A program made the position numbers and the translations under genes. From Amoeboaphelidium protococcarum (taxonomy: Eukaryota; Aphelidiomycota; Aphelidea), in contig JALECJ010000005.1 in NCBI GenBank assembly GCA_023515745.1, forward strand, positions 620,001 through 684,000: 64,000 bases of DNA. The letters are read 5' to 3'. A model generated the notes under the pieces. That model worked only from the letters and a program-made list of their open reading frames with translations, had not been told where the DNA came from and made no database searches. This document shows, one piece after another, positions 12,704 through 24,691 of this stretch (position 1 is the first letter of the stretch; each line of letters opens with the position of its first letter).

Positions 12704-13403
12704 ATTACTAATCTGTCGCAAGTCTTGGATCTAAATGGGAGTCATTGCAAGGGATGGGACTTATTGTTCCTTCTGCTTTTATTTCTAGTTCATACAATCC
12801 TCTTTTGAAAATTATTATTATTATTGTAATAGAATAAAGAGTAGTCCCAGTCACACTGAATATAATTTAAAAAACTGATAGAAATGAATGAATAAGTCGT
12901 CACAATTACCAGTCGTGAACAATTAGTTTACATAAAATGAGAGAGGAAGCTTTGTTCAAGAAAGCACGGCAACAAACGGCAGGAATATTGATGATGATGA
13001 TGATGATTATCAGACTTTTGATCAGGCGAGGAAGGATAAATCTGGAGAGACTAACTCTACGCGGGGCTGAAACAGGTCGCCTCCCTCCCATCTAAATTTC
13101 AATTTTCTCTGACAATCGCCGTGCCATCGATCATAACAGCACAATCATTGCCTTGAGGTACAGTGTTCACTGATTCATGGACGGGTAGATCAATCAACCA
13201 CTTGCTGTGATTACCTATCATAAGATTATGATTGAAAAGTCTGGTATGTAGTAGTATTCATGACTAGTATAAATTTATGATCTAAATTGTGTTAGTAAGC
13301 TAAAACCAAATTTCTATTGAGCGCGATCGGCCGTTTTGTCGATCTTCTTCTTTCCAGATACTTGGTTGGGATTTGCATTAAAAATTAACAACGGCAAGTC
13401 TAA
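12704..13403. other. Intergenic region with a possible short orphan exon
   Basis: 700 bp between divergent genes. On the minus strand, 13099-13221 encodes a protein-like stretch starting MIGNHSKWLIDLPVHES and ending in VMIDGTAIVREN at TGA. The frame extends upstream only to another TGA (about 13264). It could be a last exon, a small gene or a relic. There is a TAA/TTA-rich microsatellite near 12817-12828 and a GAT/ATC repeat near 12991-13006. Nothing else was recognised. Confidence 0.3.
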
Positions 13404-14660
13404 ATGAGTATGGACGATATTCCATAGTTGGAACCCATCTAGTAAGAAGATTTATTAAATAATGTTGAAGTTGAATAGCAAATTCCAGTGACTGTTATTA
13501 CTGGCTACTTGGGTGCTGGTAAAACGTCTCTTCTCGGACACATCTTGACATCTGTTGGCAATCAGAAGAGAATCGCTGTAATCTTAAATGATGTCGGAGA
13601 TGCGCGTGATATTGAGCGCGATATGCTCCTACATACTATTGTACAGTCTAGAGTTATTGGGTAAGAGTATAGGCCAAATATTGACGGCGAAGATACCGAT
13701 CTCGCTAATTCGAATCTGGTTGAATAAAGTTCCACTTCCACAGCCTTAGCAGACCCGCAATCGGTACTTGAGGATTGGGTGGAGTTAAGAAATGGATGTC
13801 TCTGTTGCAGTCTAAAGAATGCTTCAGTGGCAGCACTGGAAGCTATGGTTATAAAGTCTCGGTAAAAGCCAACTAATGGTGATGGTGATTAGAGGCCCAT
13901 TGAGCATGTTGTGATTGAATGTTCCGGTCTTGTAGATCCCACAGTGGTTGCATCAATGCTCTGGATAGATGATGCTCTCAGTTCTGCCTTGAAATTGAAT
14001 GGTGTAGTTTGTGTAGTGGATGCTCAGCAGGTGATGAAGTTAGTCGATGGTGATATGGATGGATCCCTGATGAAGCCTGAAGTTGAGTGGCTTCGATAAA
14101 TTGCTACTGCGGACCTTTTACTGCTGAATAAGATTGATAAGATTGCTTCTATAGATGGTCAAAAGATTGTGTAGGTGCGTAAAAAATTAGCGGAATTGAA
14201 TGGCTTGTGTGATATTGTGGAGTGTTAATTTGGAAAGATTGATCTTGATGCGATGTTCAATTTAAATGCTTATGATAATAACGCAGTCCATATGCCGGAG
14301 AAATATACTCAATAAGACGTTCAGCAGTAATAGAGACATGCTCAAGATGTCGTCACTATTCATCTTGATGGTAGGACAGATAAAGCGATAAGGAAGAGTA
14401 AATTTGAGTAATGGATCGAGAACGCGTTATGGGAAAGTAATTTTGATATATTCCGTGCCAAAGGTGTTGTATTTGTCTAAGAAGATCCCTCTAATTAATA
14501 CGTTCTACAAGCTGTGGGCTAGACTTATGAACTTAAATAGTCGCTGCCTTGGAGAACTTCTGAAGGATAACAGCCATTGACGCGTCTAATGATTGTTGGC
14601 CGCTTATCAGACCATTAATAATCGGCTCTATAAGAGTCCTTTTAGACATTGTTTGAATGA
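13404..14660 (+). CDS. CobW/G3E-family GTPase (metal chaperone-like)
   Basis: 418 residues from ATG 13404 to TGA 14658-14660, with many TAA/TAG as Gln. Walker A is GYLGAGKTS (34-42). The family's metal-binding GCLCC motif is at 131-135 (ELRNGCLCCSLKNA). VIECSGLVDP matches the switch II/ESSGLxxP region (here ECSG) and LLLNKIDKI is the NKxD guanine motif. A C-terminal CobW_C-like region follows (VTIHLDG). Members are GTP-dependent zinc/cobalt chaperones (ZNG1/CBWD in eukaryotes). The segment after strand 2 reads LNDVGDARDIERD where family members usually have NEFGE. The substrate metal is inferred from the family only. Confidence 0.9.
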
Positions 14661-14905
14661 TCTGTTATAGTTTATGGGAGTCATGTATCACGATCAAGTG
14701 CATTGATTGCATTGCGTTCAAACTCCATAAATCATATTCTCTTCTTATAAGTTGATACACTCTCTCTGCAGTAAATCTTATTTGATAGTCTCAATTAAAT
14801 CTAATTTCATTCTTTATTCCACCATAATTGTGCCGTAGTTTGATTTGCCTTCTGGTTATCCTTTTTCATCAACCAATCAGTTGATCATTAATAGAACGAT
14901 TTCAA

Positions 14906-16122
14906 ATGAAGAAGTTGTAATGTCCGCTAAATGGAATAAGTGGCTATTCGGTAATTTAATATTATCGCTGCTAAAGTCTTACAACACGTTTTCGATTGTA
15001 ACTGTGTAGATTTAGTTTAGTCCTTATAATGCTAATGATTTTATAGTGTGCGGCGGAAGTAATTTTGGTATAAGTGGAAGCGGTGCCATGTCTCTTTATA
15101 GAGTGGACCAGAATACTACTGGTAGTTACGGATAGATTAATCTGTTGAAGAGTGTCGAGTTTAGCGATTGTATATTTGATTGCAGATGGAGTGAACTGTC
15201 GGATGGTCATATGCTGGCTGCGTGTGGCGATGGATCGGTGGTGTTGGTTGACATGAGCATGTTGAACGTGTCACAGACCAAGGTGATTATGCGATGGTAG
15301 GAGCATATAAAAGAGGTATTTTGTGTGGACTGGTCATCTGTGGATAAGAGTAAATTTTTGAGTAGTTCCTGGGATGGTTCAGTTAAAGTTTACGATGTGA
15401 ATAGTCCCCAGTCGATTGGCACGTATCAATTGAATTTTCCCGCTTCTGGTGGTGGTGGTGGCGGATAATAAATGGCAGTTAATGACGCGTCTATTGGCTG
15501 TATATACTCGGCCAAGTTCTCGCCTCATAATCCTCATATATTTCTATCTTGTGCAGGTCCTCCAGTGTTGGCTGAGTAGCAGTCTTAGTATCTTCCACCA
15601 ATACAATACACCTCCTCTGATATAGTGATGATCGACATGCGGATTCCACCGTCAGAAATATAATCAGTCGTATGTAGACTACCGAGTCCTCACATGGGAG
15701 GTGAAGTCTTGGATTTGGATTGGAACAAATATGATTAGAATCTCATAGCATCCGTAGGCACCGGCGCGAATCATTCGGTATGTACCTGGGATATGCGAAT
15801 GTTGATACAGCAGCGATAGGCGGCAGTACAAGATCCTTTCATGATGAATATGACACAGAATAGCCTGGTCAGAGCTATGCCTGGTCATTAGCTGCCTGCG
15901 CGAAGAGTAAAATGGTCTCCGCATAAGAGAAATGTCGTTGCCTCCGTCGGTTATGATATGACTTTGCGCGTGTGGAATACATCCATGGAGGTGCCTTGTA
16001 TTTATACTGAACAATCACATTCTGAATTCGTGTTTGGTGTCGATTTCAACTTGTTTAAAGATGGTGAAATTGCCACTTGCTCTTGGGATTAGTCTGCTTT
16101 AGTTTAATAGCTGACAATCTGA
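14906..16122 (+). CDS. PEX7-like peroxisomal PTS2 receptor (WD40), two exons
   Basis: Exon 1 (14906-14950) and exon 2 (15010-16122) flank a 59-nt intron (GTAATT...TGTGTAG). The splice recreates GISGYS|IQFSPYNAN, the characteristic PEX7 opening (GYSxQFSP), and 385 residues result. Further PEX7 hallmarks are GGSNFGISGSG, LAACGDGSV, QEHIKEVFCVDWS and FLSSSWDGSVKVYD. Last come MTLRVWN and EIATCSWD near the C-terminus. The family is a cytosolic WD40 receptor that binds PTS2 signals (such as thiolase) and delivers them to peroxisomes with PEX5L or PEX20-type co-receptors. Without the intron the first 27 residues would not match. Confidence 0.88.
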
Positions 16123-16285
16123 TGATGTGTTATCAGCATAGTTCCAGGGAGTGCATTGCAATTTAAAATCAATATATGCACATGTGTAAAATTAACTTTC
16201 ATTTAATGACAACAGTTGCTGTTATCTTCACACTTGATAACCACCATACAATGATCGTGAAAACTTTAGGACTTATAACTCATAC

Positions 16286-18178
16286 TCAATCCACCTTGAT
16301 GGATCCGTAAATCTTGCGCACAAACATCCAGCAAGCATAGTATCCAATGAAGCCAGTGGTAAGGAACATCAGCGCAGACATCACCAGAGACCAGCCAAAG
16401 TATAGGGCAGCACTATTAACATTCTGACTACCACCAATCTCATGGAAATAGATTATGCTGTACAAGAAGACGTAGATTGCACACGCACCAGACGTGAAGA
16501 ATGACCTCCATTACCAGCGATAATCTTCAGCCACCAGATGAAAATAGCACATCAATATGGTCACTTCAGCACATGTCAGCACCAGCACGAGACCGACGAT
16601 GAACAAGAAGCCAAACATGTAGTACACTTTGTGTGCCCATAGACTGTTCATGATAAAGTACAACTCAATGAATATGGCACCAAATGGCAAGATACCACCC
16701 ATCATGATGCTAGGCAGAGGTCTCAGATAGAACACCTGCTCGGGAACTTATCTTGGAATCTGGTTGGTGCGCACCGGATTCTCAATCTTTGGCTTCTTGA
16801 ATCCGAAATAACTTCCGGCAAAGCACAGTGGAATTGACACCAAGAACCACAGGAACATCAGGAGGAATAGGGAACCTGCAGGTACAGCAGATGAAGATCC
16901 AGCACCTAATAAGAAAAAATTCAAAATAACAAACACAATGAATATCGCAGCAGGAACCATGACCGACGTATACACAACGTTCCTCTTCCAGTCTTCACCA
17001 CCAAACGACTTATACAATCTGGCGCTCATATAACCAGCCCAGCTAGAACTAAGCAGATACGTGACAATCATAGTATTAGCCATAGATCCTCTGTTAGATG
17101 GAGACAGAAAGCCCAGTGCCGCAAAGAACATTGTCACACCACCCATCAACCACAACTGTGCTCCACTACCTAACAGCACAGACAGAAATATGAACTTTGG
17201 CGGAGATCTGAACACATCTCCGTGCACCAGTTTCCAGCCAGTCTCTTCATGCGCCTCCTCAGGATCCAATTGATTATACTTGGCAATATCCTTGTGTAGA
17301 GCACGCAGCAGAATCATGGCAATCATACCGGTGAGGAATAGCACGATAACTATGGAGTTGATGATGTTGAACCAATGGATCTTGGGATCATACACATGCA
17401 GATACTTGTCCCATCTAGTTCTCCATTCATCGTTAGTCTCGACAAATTGCACCGAATACGTATAAGTAACCTTGTTATCCTTTTCAGTACTCAAGCGCAT
17501 ATTATCACTATTCGCAGAGGCATCACAATTACCTTCCGAATCTTTATAATCAATGCTCTCCGGATAAATTAGAAATCCTACAATTCTAAAATACCCAGAC
17601 ACATCTTTGTGATAGTTGACGGTGAGAGAGAAGTGGTTGAATAACACCACCTGATCACTATCGTCCATCTCCTGACCAAGCGGGAACCCAATTTGATAAA
17701 ACTCCTCACCAGTCTTGGTGTCATTGTAAGACATTGCAATAGGGAGGCCATCGATTTCCCATTAATGAAAATACTCTTCCCCAATTCTGTCATTAATGAA
17801 TACAGCATCACCCTTGGGAACGGTGGTGGAGCAGAGAACGGCACACTCCTTATTCACACCAAACGTAATATTGAATGGGGAGTTGAAGAGACGATCTCCC
17901 ATCAGAACTGAGCCCAGAGACTCGCCCTGTGCCTATGGACCACCAGAAGGCTGACAAAAATGAAAGCGATTTAAATAGTAGTCATATGGTAGAGTGGTTT
18001 TCACGGACTCCAGTGCATTAACATACAGCGGAACATCATCCTTCAACTGATAATTATGAGGTGCAATTCCAGGTAGATAAAACGCATGAACATTCTGAAT
18101 AACCAAAGTGGCCATAGTGAGCAGCAGCATCATCATCCTAGTTCCAGACTCGTTCATTCCCATTGCCTCCTTCTTCAT
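16286..18178 (-). CDS. Transmembrane 9 superfamily protein (nonaspanin)
   Basis: 630 residues in one frame, TGA at 16286-16288. The signal-peptide region (MMMLLLTMATLVIQNVHAFYLPG) leads into a luminal domain starting YLPGIAPHNYQ and containing PYDYYLNRFHFC, the standard TM9SF start. About nine membrane spans follow, with family blocks HWFNIINSIVIVLFLTGM, WKLVHGDVFRSP, LSPSNRGSM, SSWAGYMSARLYKSF and GGILPFGAIFIELYFIM. It ends in KVD, the KxD/E type C-terminal signal known to bind COPI and hold TM9SF proteins in the Golgi. The family acts in Golgi/endosome sorting and in adhesion or phagocytosis. Very secure. Confidence 0.95.
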
Positions 18179-18641
18179 GTATTATTTAAATAAGAGACTC
18201 AGACAAAAATAGTGCCCAAGAATATACTATTCAACGAAGGAAGAGACTGGAGATAAAACAGGAATAAAAGAAAGGAGATTCTGTTAAGGAGAGAGACGAC
18301 CAGTAGAGAAGAAGAACGTTTGGTTCGATCGCTCGTTAAATCGTTCTGTTCACAATTAGTTGCGATAAGGACAGAATTGACACGCGCGCTTTGGGAACGA
18401 TGAGAAACGCGCCTTGTCAGAGGACGTTCAGTTATAAAAGATGAAGATTCAACAAGGCGAGAGAGATTCGTTCAGGCGCTGTAACACTGGGAGCCTATTG
18501 CAAGTTTTGGCCATCTTTTATGGTGAGATCTACCTAATCGGTCACTCTAATTAAAAATAGTACACTTCATGATTTGCTGCTAGCAAGGGGAATTAAAATA
18601 CATGTAGAAAACAATATCAGTCTAATAATACACCAAAATAA
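18179..18641. other. Intergenic region upstream of the TM9SF gene
   Basis: 463 bp between two minus-strand genes, purine-rich (GA-rich at 18230-18320). It presumably contains the TM9SF promoter; no gene was seen. Confidence 0.4.
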
Positions 18642-19745
18642 TCATTCGAATGTTTATTATTAGTCCTTCTATAATACTTGATTCGCACCGTCACCAGCAG
18701 GAGAGTTTTCATGTCCGTTACTCTGATGCCCTACAACACTGTTCGCTCCATATTCTCCATCTTCAGAAGATGTAGCCTGTGAATGACCAGATTCGCGCAT
18801 TCTTCCGCCATTTGCCTGTGGTGGATACATCATTGCCTGAGCAGGTGGATAGTATGGGGGAAGCACGTATGGATATGGTGGGTAGTATGGAGTTTATGGT
18901 ATGGCAGGAATGGGCATTGAAGCTTGGCGAGAACCAGCTTTTGGATCCATCCCGTCTTACACATTCATATTCATACCATCAGCCATCGGCACGGGGAAAT
19001 ACGGAGCAGGAGGATACATACCATAAGCATAGAAATTATTCATTCCCTTCTGTTGCGTTCCACTCTTGTAGTTATGGCCATGCTTTCCATACTAGTTCAA
19101 TCCAAAGGGACGCGTCGCTTGTGGATCACCTTGAACAGGTTTACCTCCTGGGCCAGTCACTTGGGATGCTTGCAAGCCCTTCAGACCATTGACCAACGAG
19201 TACTCAACCTGCTCACCCTCTCCCAAACTCTTGAATCCGCCCTGGTTCTTGATCGCGGTGTGATGAACAAAAATCTCATTCACTCCATTAGCATTGAGTT
19301 CGTTCGGATCATCTGGAATGATAAAACCAAATCCCTTGATAGAGTTGAAGAATTTTACATGTCCACTGCGGCGTTTACCACCATCTACCGCGCCGTTCTA
19401 TTGCTGCTGATGGTACCCATTCTAATGTTGACGCTGCAAATCCGAAATATTATTGTCGCTGACGGCCGGCACAGCCCCTGAATGACCTTCTCCAGCTTGG
19501 TCGTTCAAACTCGACAACTCGGTGCCACTATCAGCCTGCAGAGCAAAATTTTGGCCATTCTGGTCAATCTCTTTCACCCTCTTATCGCTGGACACTTATC
19601 CATTACCGTTTATCTAACCAGCACCCGGAACTTTACCACCAGCCGCTCCGCTATCGCTCACTCCCATAGGTGCATTATTGCTATTATCAGTTCCGGTGGT
19701 AGAAGATTAACTTCCAGCGTTGATGGGAGCCTTAGTCAGAGTCAT
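18642..19745 (-). CDS. Cold-shock domain (Y-box type) RNA-binding protein
   Basis: 367 residues, TGA at 18642-18644. A disordered Ser/Gly/Asn/Gln N-terminus of about 118 residues is followed by one cold-shock domain (about 120-190). That domain reads [15 protein letters not shown] (RNP-1), then [10 protein letters not shown] (RNP-2), then [11 protein letters not shown] and [11 protein letters not shown]. The C-terminal half is Pro/Tyr/Gly/Met-rich ([17 protein letters not shown]) and ends in an acidic-polar tail. CSD proteins bind single-stranded nucleic acid and package or regulate mRNA in the cytoplasm. A 12-residue insertion, [12 protein letters not shown], sits between the two RNP motifs. 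Confidence 0.88.
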
Positions 19746-20267
19746 TCGCTGGTAGAGTAAACGACACAAAAATGATCTTGTATTAGCAGCAGTTAGGAGA
19801 GGAGCGAATTGTAAGATTAATTGCAAAACTGAGCTACTAGTATACTACCAGGCAAAAGTTCTGAGAGAATTCGGCGGAATACACAAAATCAGTAACTGGT
19901 TCGGGATCAAATAAAGGCCCGCGTTGCGCCACTTTGATCTCCGTAAATTGCATATTGATTGACCGTTTGAAGGGTCACGGCGTCATTTAAACTTTGACCG
20001 GAAACTAAAAATAATATCAAGCATTTAAAAAAGATTGTTTATATGGTATTTTAGTGTTTATGAATTATATATATATATATATATTAATTAGAAATCTCAT
20101 GACCTGATAAGCAGTAGCGCGAACTTCAGTGTAAAGAGTTTACGTTTCCAAGATACAAAAACGTCAAATAAAGGTTGATTGGCCGAAGATTACCCAGAAG
20201 TTGTCAATTTATACTTAAGTCTACAACCACAGCTTAAAATCTTGAGTAGCAACAAGGAGGGATATAC
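19746..20267. repeat. Intergenic region with AT microsatellite
   Basis: 522 bp between two minus-strand genes, containing a perfect AT dinucleotide run at about 20067-20083. No coding or RNA feature was recognised. Confidence 0.5.
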
Positions 20268-22508
20268 TCAGCGCTTTAGTTTACTAATGCAAGATTAGAT
20301 CTGTGAGATCCAATCGAAAAGATCGAGATCGTAGCTGGTCTGTAACACTGCAGCTCCTTGGCCCTTCCAGATCAACTTAAACACATTTGGCTTCTTTTTG
20401 CCCATATCAAAAGCAAAAGCAGCCGATTACGGAGATAATTCCAAGACTTTTATCACATCTTTATTCATAGATTCCAGCTTAGCTTTCGGTTTCTTCCGGT
20501 AAATGACAACGGCGGACTGATACAAACGAACAAGGCACGTCTCCCAGTCGTTATTAGCATTAGGCTTCCTACCATCCTCCATTGAAATCAACTTTACTTT
20601 CAAGGTACCTTCTTTGAACACTCCTTAATTACTAAAAGCATCATAATAATCAATCTAATCAAAACTCCGAATCTAAGGTGACGCAATTGGACTGACCGAT
20701 TGGCTTTACAGTCCGTCGGAACTGAGTGGCGCATCAACATTTGGCACCGATTGCTACTGCCGTTATTACCCTTGCCCGTCAACGTCTTCAACAGAAAGAA
20801 CAACTGACCCTCCAATCTTATCAAGCTGAAACTTACTCTGCAATATTCTTTTCTTCTAAAGCTTTTTTGGTCTTGATTGCGCATCATAAGGTAGCTGATC
20901 ATCCACTTCATCATTTTATGAGGACGATTGGTAAGACTGTGAGATGGAACTGACAGCTCTTCGATGTCCATGCCTCCGGCCAGTGTCTTACTCCTCCATC
21001 TTATCTTCTCCCATAACATCACTGAGGTTGTCAAACGAGAGAGCCTTCTTCATCTAATCAAGTGGCATATCCATCAAATCAAGCTGAGGTGAGACTGGCG
21101 CTACTTGAGACGACTATTATTTCTTCTAAGGCTCAATCTGTAATGACTTGAAGTAGTACCGATCTTCCAAAAGATTCTCCAACTCTGTAATGTATTTCTA
21201 CTATAATAAATACTATTTGACAGGTGGCAGTTCTTCAAAACTATACTAACATCGAGCTTACATCTACTGCAAGATATCAATCTCCCGATTAATTTATTAA
21301 AGACGCGATCTGGCTGATTCTGATTATCCTTTAGACAGCTCTTTCTTCTTAACCTCATTCAGTACAATTAAATCGCCCAGATGAATGCCAAGAAATGGTA
21401 CGAATGGAGATTGCAACTTCTTGAGTCTTTTTCTATAACGGGAAGCATTATCCTCCGGCGACAGGATAGCTTAGATCTTATCAAACACCTGGGCATCTTA
21501 CTTTGGAACAAGAGACCACGTCTTGGTCAATCTATGTACGGGAGAGTGTTGCAATCCAGTGATCACCATTTTTGCTCCATTCAAATCACCCAACTTTACA
21601 CACTGCTTCGCAACGTTAATTAAATGTGATATCTTTTGCAGCCGTCTCTTGTGATTTATTGTATCTAAAATTTCTTTGCTGACCATCATAGTAATCTAAT
21701 TAAATGACTAAATCATCAAAGCAATAGTTGGAGCCTTTGTCCATCTATCACTCCCTGTCCAGGACATTGACTCTAGATCTTATCTGGCAACATTTCGAAA
21801 CAATTGCGCGTCAATCAGCGCGATTTATTGAGCTAAAACCAGAGGTGGTACTGATAGAATGTCAGTGATAGATGCCGATTTATCGAATGCAGTCCGTTCT
21901 AAGATGCTTCCTCTCTACAAATTGACAATTTAAATGACTATTAGCTAATTTTTGGTAAATAGAATTTACCTTCTCGGACACTAATGTTGACGATCTGCTC
22001 GATTTAAAGGTCGCACTCTCGTCTCCAGATTGATTAAAATCATCGTCCGAAGATAATTCAAGCCTGCCTTTACCTTGTTAAAGAGACTTATTGATAGCTG
22101 TATAATGCTCTAAAGCTTCAACGTCAATATTGGATATCTTGCTGTCCGGATCTACTTACGAAACATTATCTTGAAGTTGAAGTTGAGGATGATTTACAGG
22201 AGGCTACATATTTCATATGTCATAACACAGGTTTCTATTACATGGTAGAATAGTCTTTAAAAGGAAGATCTTACAATTTTACGTTGTCGCGGTTAGTTGG
22301 AAATATTGAGTGGAGCAATACCAAATTGAACCACATTCTATATTTCCGCCTATTGTTCAGCGATGTTGTAAAAGTCATCAAACGGATTGTTGATGACCTG
22401 ATGCTGTTAGCTTTTAGCAGACGTAGAGAGATTATCTGCGAACGGATTCTTATTCTACTCAGATTGAACCCAATAGTTTTATTATTTATCTTGCTTATTT
22501 CGATCCAT
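20268..22508 (-). CDS. Ras guanine nucleotide exchange factor (RasGEF), three exons
   Basis: Exons 22275-22508, 21970-22203 and 20268-21914 with introns of 71 and 55 nt, both GTAA...TGTAG; 704 residues. The first two exons encode a disordered region. The CDC25 catalytic domain starts around VLAQQIALIDAQLFRNV and runs through ALMIQSFNQITMMVSK, HLINVAKQCVKLGDLNGAKM, GLQHSPVHRLTKTW, RLKKLQSPFVPFLGIHLGDL and ends ELPPVKQYLLQQKYITELE. A Gln/Ser/Asp-rich linker follows. A C-terminal PH-like fold is suggested by WETCLVRLYQSAVVIYRKK and FKLIWKGQGAAVLQTSYDLD ending in a helix. It would activate a Ras-family GTPase by GDP/GTP exchange. A REM domain is not clear. TGA at 20268-20270. Confidence 0.88.
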
Positions 22509-22714
22509 AATCTTAAAATATAAATTGACTAAAAATTGATTTATGTGAATTCAGGTCAAGGATGGTTACTTAGTCGCAGTGAGATTAAGGACAATCTTGA
22601 AACGAATAAGTTGGTTGCCATGGAGAATATAAAATTGGAACGCCTTAATGATGCTCGTTAAAGTCAATAAAGTGAATAAAAAAATTTATTTTTTAGAAAA
22701 ATCTACTATATATG
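22509..22714 (+). other. Gap with a possible small plus-strand coding stretch
   Basis: 206 bp between two minus-strand genes. On the plus strand, after an AG at 22555, a protein-like segment (WLLSRSEIKDNLETNKLVAM) runs to TGA near 22744. This could be a last exon or chance; no start was found and the RasGEF promoter must lie here. Confidence 0.2.
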
Positions 22715-23495
22715 TCAATTCTTCATTAATGCATTTAAAGGTTTGTGAAAAAGAGGAGACGGTGATGAGGCTTTCGGAGACGTTAAAGCTTCATAGTAAT
22801 ACTCCGTAGCGTCATCATCACTCATACGTGAGCTTTCAGAAGCATTTGAATTCAAGACATCCTTCTAGTATTCAGCTCTTATACTGTCAAAGACACTCAG
22901 TCTAGTCTCAATCTACAAATGATGACCAAAGTTGTCAAGAGATTTAGACATGGGCATTTAATTCGGTCGTGTCGAATGGCCGGATAGCTTTAGTTATGGT
23001 ACCAGTTTATCCATTGCACTAACTTTTGCATTTTGTTGATCATCATTCTATAATGTGTGTTTAATCTGACGGACAATCAATGGCCTGACATGTAACTTGA
23101 AGGAAATATTATGCCAATCCTTGACATATTTAACTTCAATCTTGTTCGCACTAAGCAGGCTGTCTAGCACCGCGCACTGCACTTCTAAATCTCTAAGTGC
23201 TTTCTTATCGGCATTGAGAATACATAACTAAACGTTTCCACCATTCTCATGCAAAACTTGAATTTTATAATTGTCATCATTGAATGACTGTTTCCATGCG
23301 GAATCTACCACTTTTTGTTTCAAAACATGACATTAATCACATGCTGCGAGAAGCTGTTGTCGTTTCACTACACCTAAATTATTCTGTAATCAGTGATATT
23401 GTTGATGCAAAGGTTTCCTTACAGTATGTCAAATTTTAATTTGGCTAGCATGTCTAAACATTACACAACATTTACAATGAGTGAGATTTCTTCAT
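22715..23495 (-). CDS. Unknown protein, two exons
   Basis: Exons 23423-23495 and 22715-23367 around a 55-nt intron (GTAAGG...GGTGTAG) of the same type as in neighbouring genes; 241 residues, TGA at 22715-22717. An N-terminal cysteine-containing stretch (MLCNVQTCQPNQNL) precedes an alpha/beta-looking part (ALRDLEVQCAVLDSLL, NKIEVKYVKDWHNISF, HVRPLIVRQI). The tail is Ser/Asp-rich. No domain is recognised. The exon-1 start could also be the second ATG (23471). Function unknown. Confidence 0.5.
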
Positions 23496-23640
23496 GATAC
23501 AAAGTGAGAGATTAGATAGGTGGGCGAGTGATCCGCGAACAAAAAGCAAAGAGCATCAAGTCGTCAAGGTGAAGAAGAAATTTAATGATAACGATCAAGA
23601 ACACAAAAACATATTTAGAAGCATATTAAGTACGAGACCA

Positions 23641-24192
23641 TCAAACTTGAACCGTCGCTGGGGAACTAAACTTGAAATTGATGGTATTACCTTCTTGGTC
23701 TACTTCTACCGACACCAAATGCTTCATATTCGCATCAAATAACCATCGCGGTATTTGTTGCACCTTACTTTGAATCTTTCCACTTCTCACAGGTCTACTC
23801 CAGGCAAAGTAATTGACTTTTACATAAAATTCATCACGATTGGGAATGTAATGAAGATTTATGGCAAAGTTTACAACTGTAGGCGCGCCATTTTCCCTAG
23901 GCAAATGTCCTACACCGAGTTGACTGTATAAAATGCTCTCTTATGGAATGCGCGACGGTGTAACGCGTCGTCCTGGGCGTACAACCAGACGCCGAGTAGA
24001 CATTTAAGTTTACTACTATTTAGCAACGAAAGGACCATTAAACTATAAGTTTGATAGAAAGACACCACCCAACGGAGGCAGATGGACTTTGATAGTATTG
24101 TCCAGGGGTTTATAGCTTATCTACAGATGCTTAGACGCGTCACAGAGCGTGACTAACAAAACACCAAACCAAAACAGCGTTAGATAATTCAT
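23641..24192 (-). CDS. Predicted secreted protein, unknown family
   Basis: 183 residues from ATG 24190-24192 to TGA 23641-23643. The start MNYLTLFWFGVLLVTLCDAS is a good signal peptide (hydrophobic core then small residue). The mature part has a Gln/Thr-Arg-rich patch (QQQTQMSTRRLVVRPGRR) and a beta-rich C-terminal half (NFAINLHYIPNRDEFYVKV, KHLVSVEVDQEGNTINFKF). No cysteine pattern or catalytic motif is visible. The frame is open upstream to 24594, so a longer product is formally possible. The signal peptide and the AT-rich join argue for this start. Confidence 0.5.
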
Positions 24193-24594
24193 TTGATAGT
24201 ATATATTCTAATAATGCAGCGGTCTGACACGCAATTAATTACCGAATATTTTTAAATGCGAAGACTCTCCAACGTTGATAGAAGTTGGATTTCGTGCCTC
24301 CTGAATTCGCTCCTTTCCATCTATTGTTTGGGAATTTACCATCATTGTTATTTTTATTAGCTTAGCTTGACTTCTAAAATTTGAATTGGAGTATTACTGC
24401 AAATAGACAAAGTACATCATGTTAAATTTAAGTTGTCTTAAAGGTCTCTCTGGCAAAATATCAGTTAGATAGAAGAATTGTATGCCCAGAGCATTGGCCT
24501 TGCGTCTGTCGTCATAGCGTCGATTGGCGTCAATATAAGTAAAATAAGAGATTCCATAACGAATTATAGGAGGTGGATAAAAGGCATTTGTCAT
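24193..24594 (-). CDS. Possible short gene or 5' exon, unknown
   Basis: ATG 24592-24594 opens a protein-like stretch of about 66 residues (FYPPPIIRYGISYFTYIDAN, ILPERPLRQLKFNMMYFVYL). The frame stays open without TGA into the secreted-protein frame downstream. It could be a separate gene whose end is spliced, or the N-terminus of one 317-residue protein. The last 50 codons look non-coding (AT-rich, random). It is divergent from the RUS gene (97 bp between ATGs). No homology recognised. Confidence 0.3.
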
Positions 24595-24691
24595 TAAAGA
24601 GGCAGATAATGGGAAACTGGAGAGTTCCGTTGAATCTAGACCAGGACATCAATTACCTATTAGATTGAGACTATAAAATACTCTATTCTCA

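Noticed and set aside
14951-14976. A 26-nt intron in PEX7 (GTAATT...TAAAG)
   Set aside because: The 59-nt alternative ending TGTGTAG restores the PEX7 block GYSxQFSP and matches other intron sizes and acceptors.
18779-19481. Long plus-strand frames of 137 and 185 residues
   Set aside because: Antisense to the cold-shock protein; no domain of their own.
21945-21969. A 25-nt intron in RasGEF
   Set aside because: The 55-nt version ending TTGTAG gives the same phase and fits the common intron size and acceptor.
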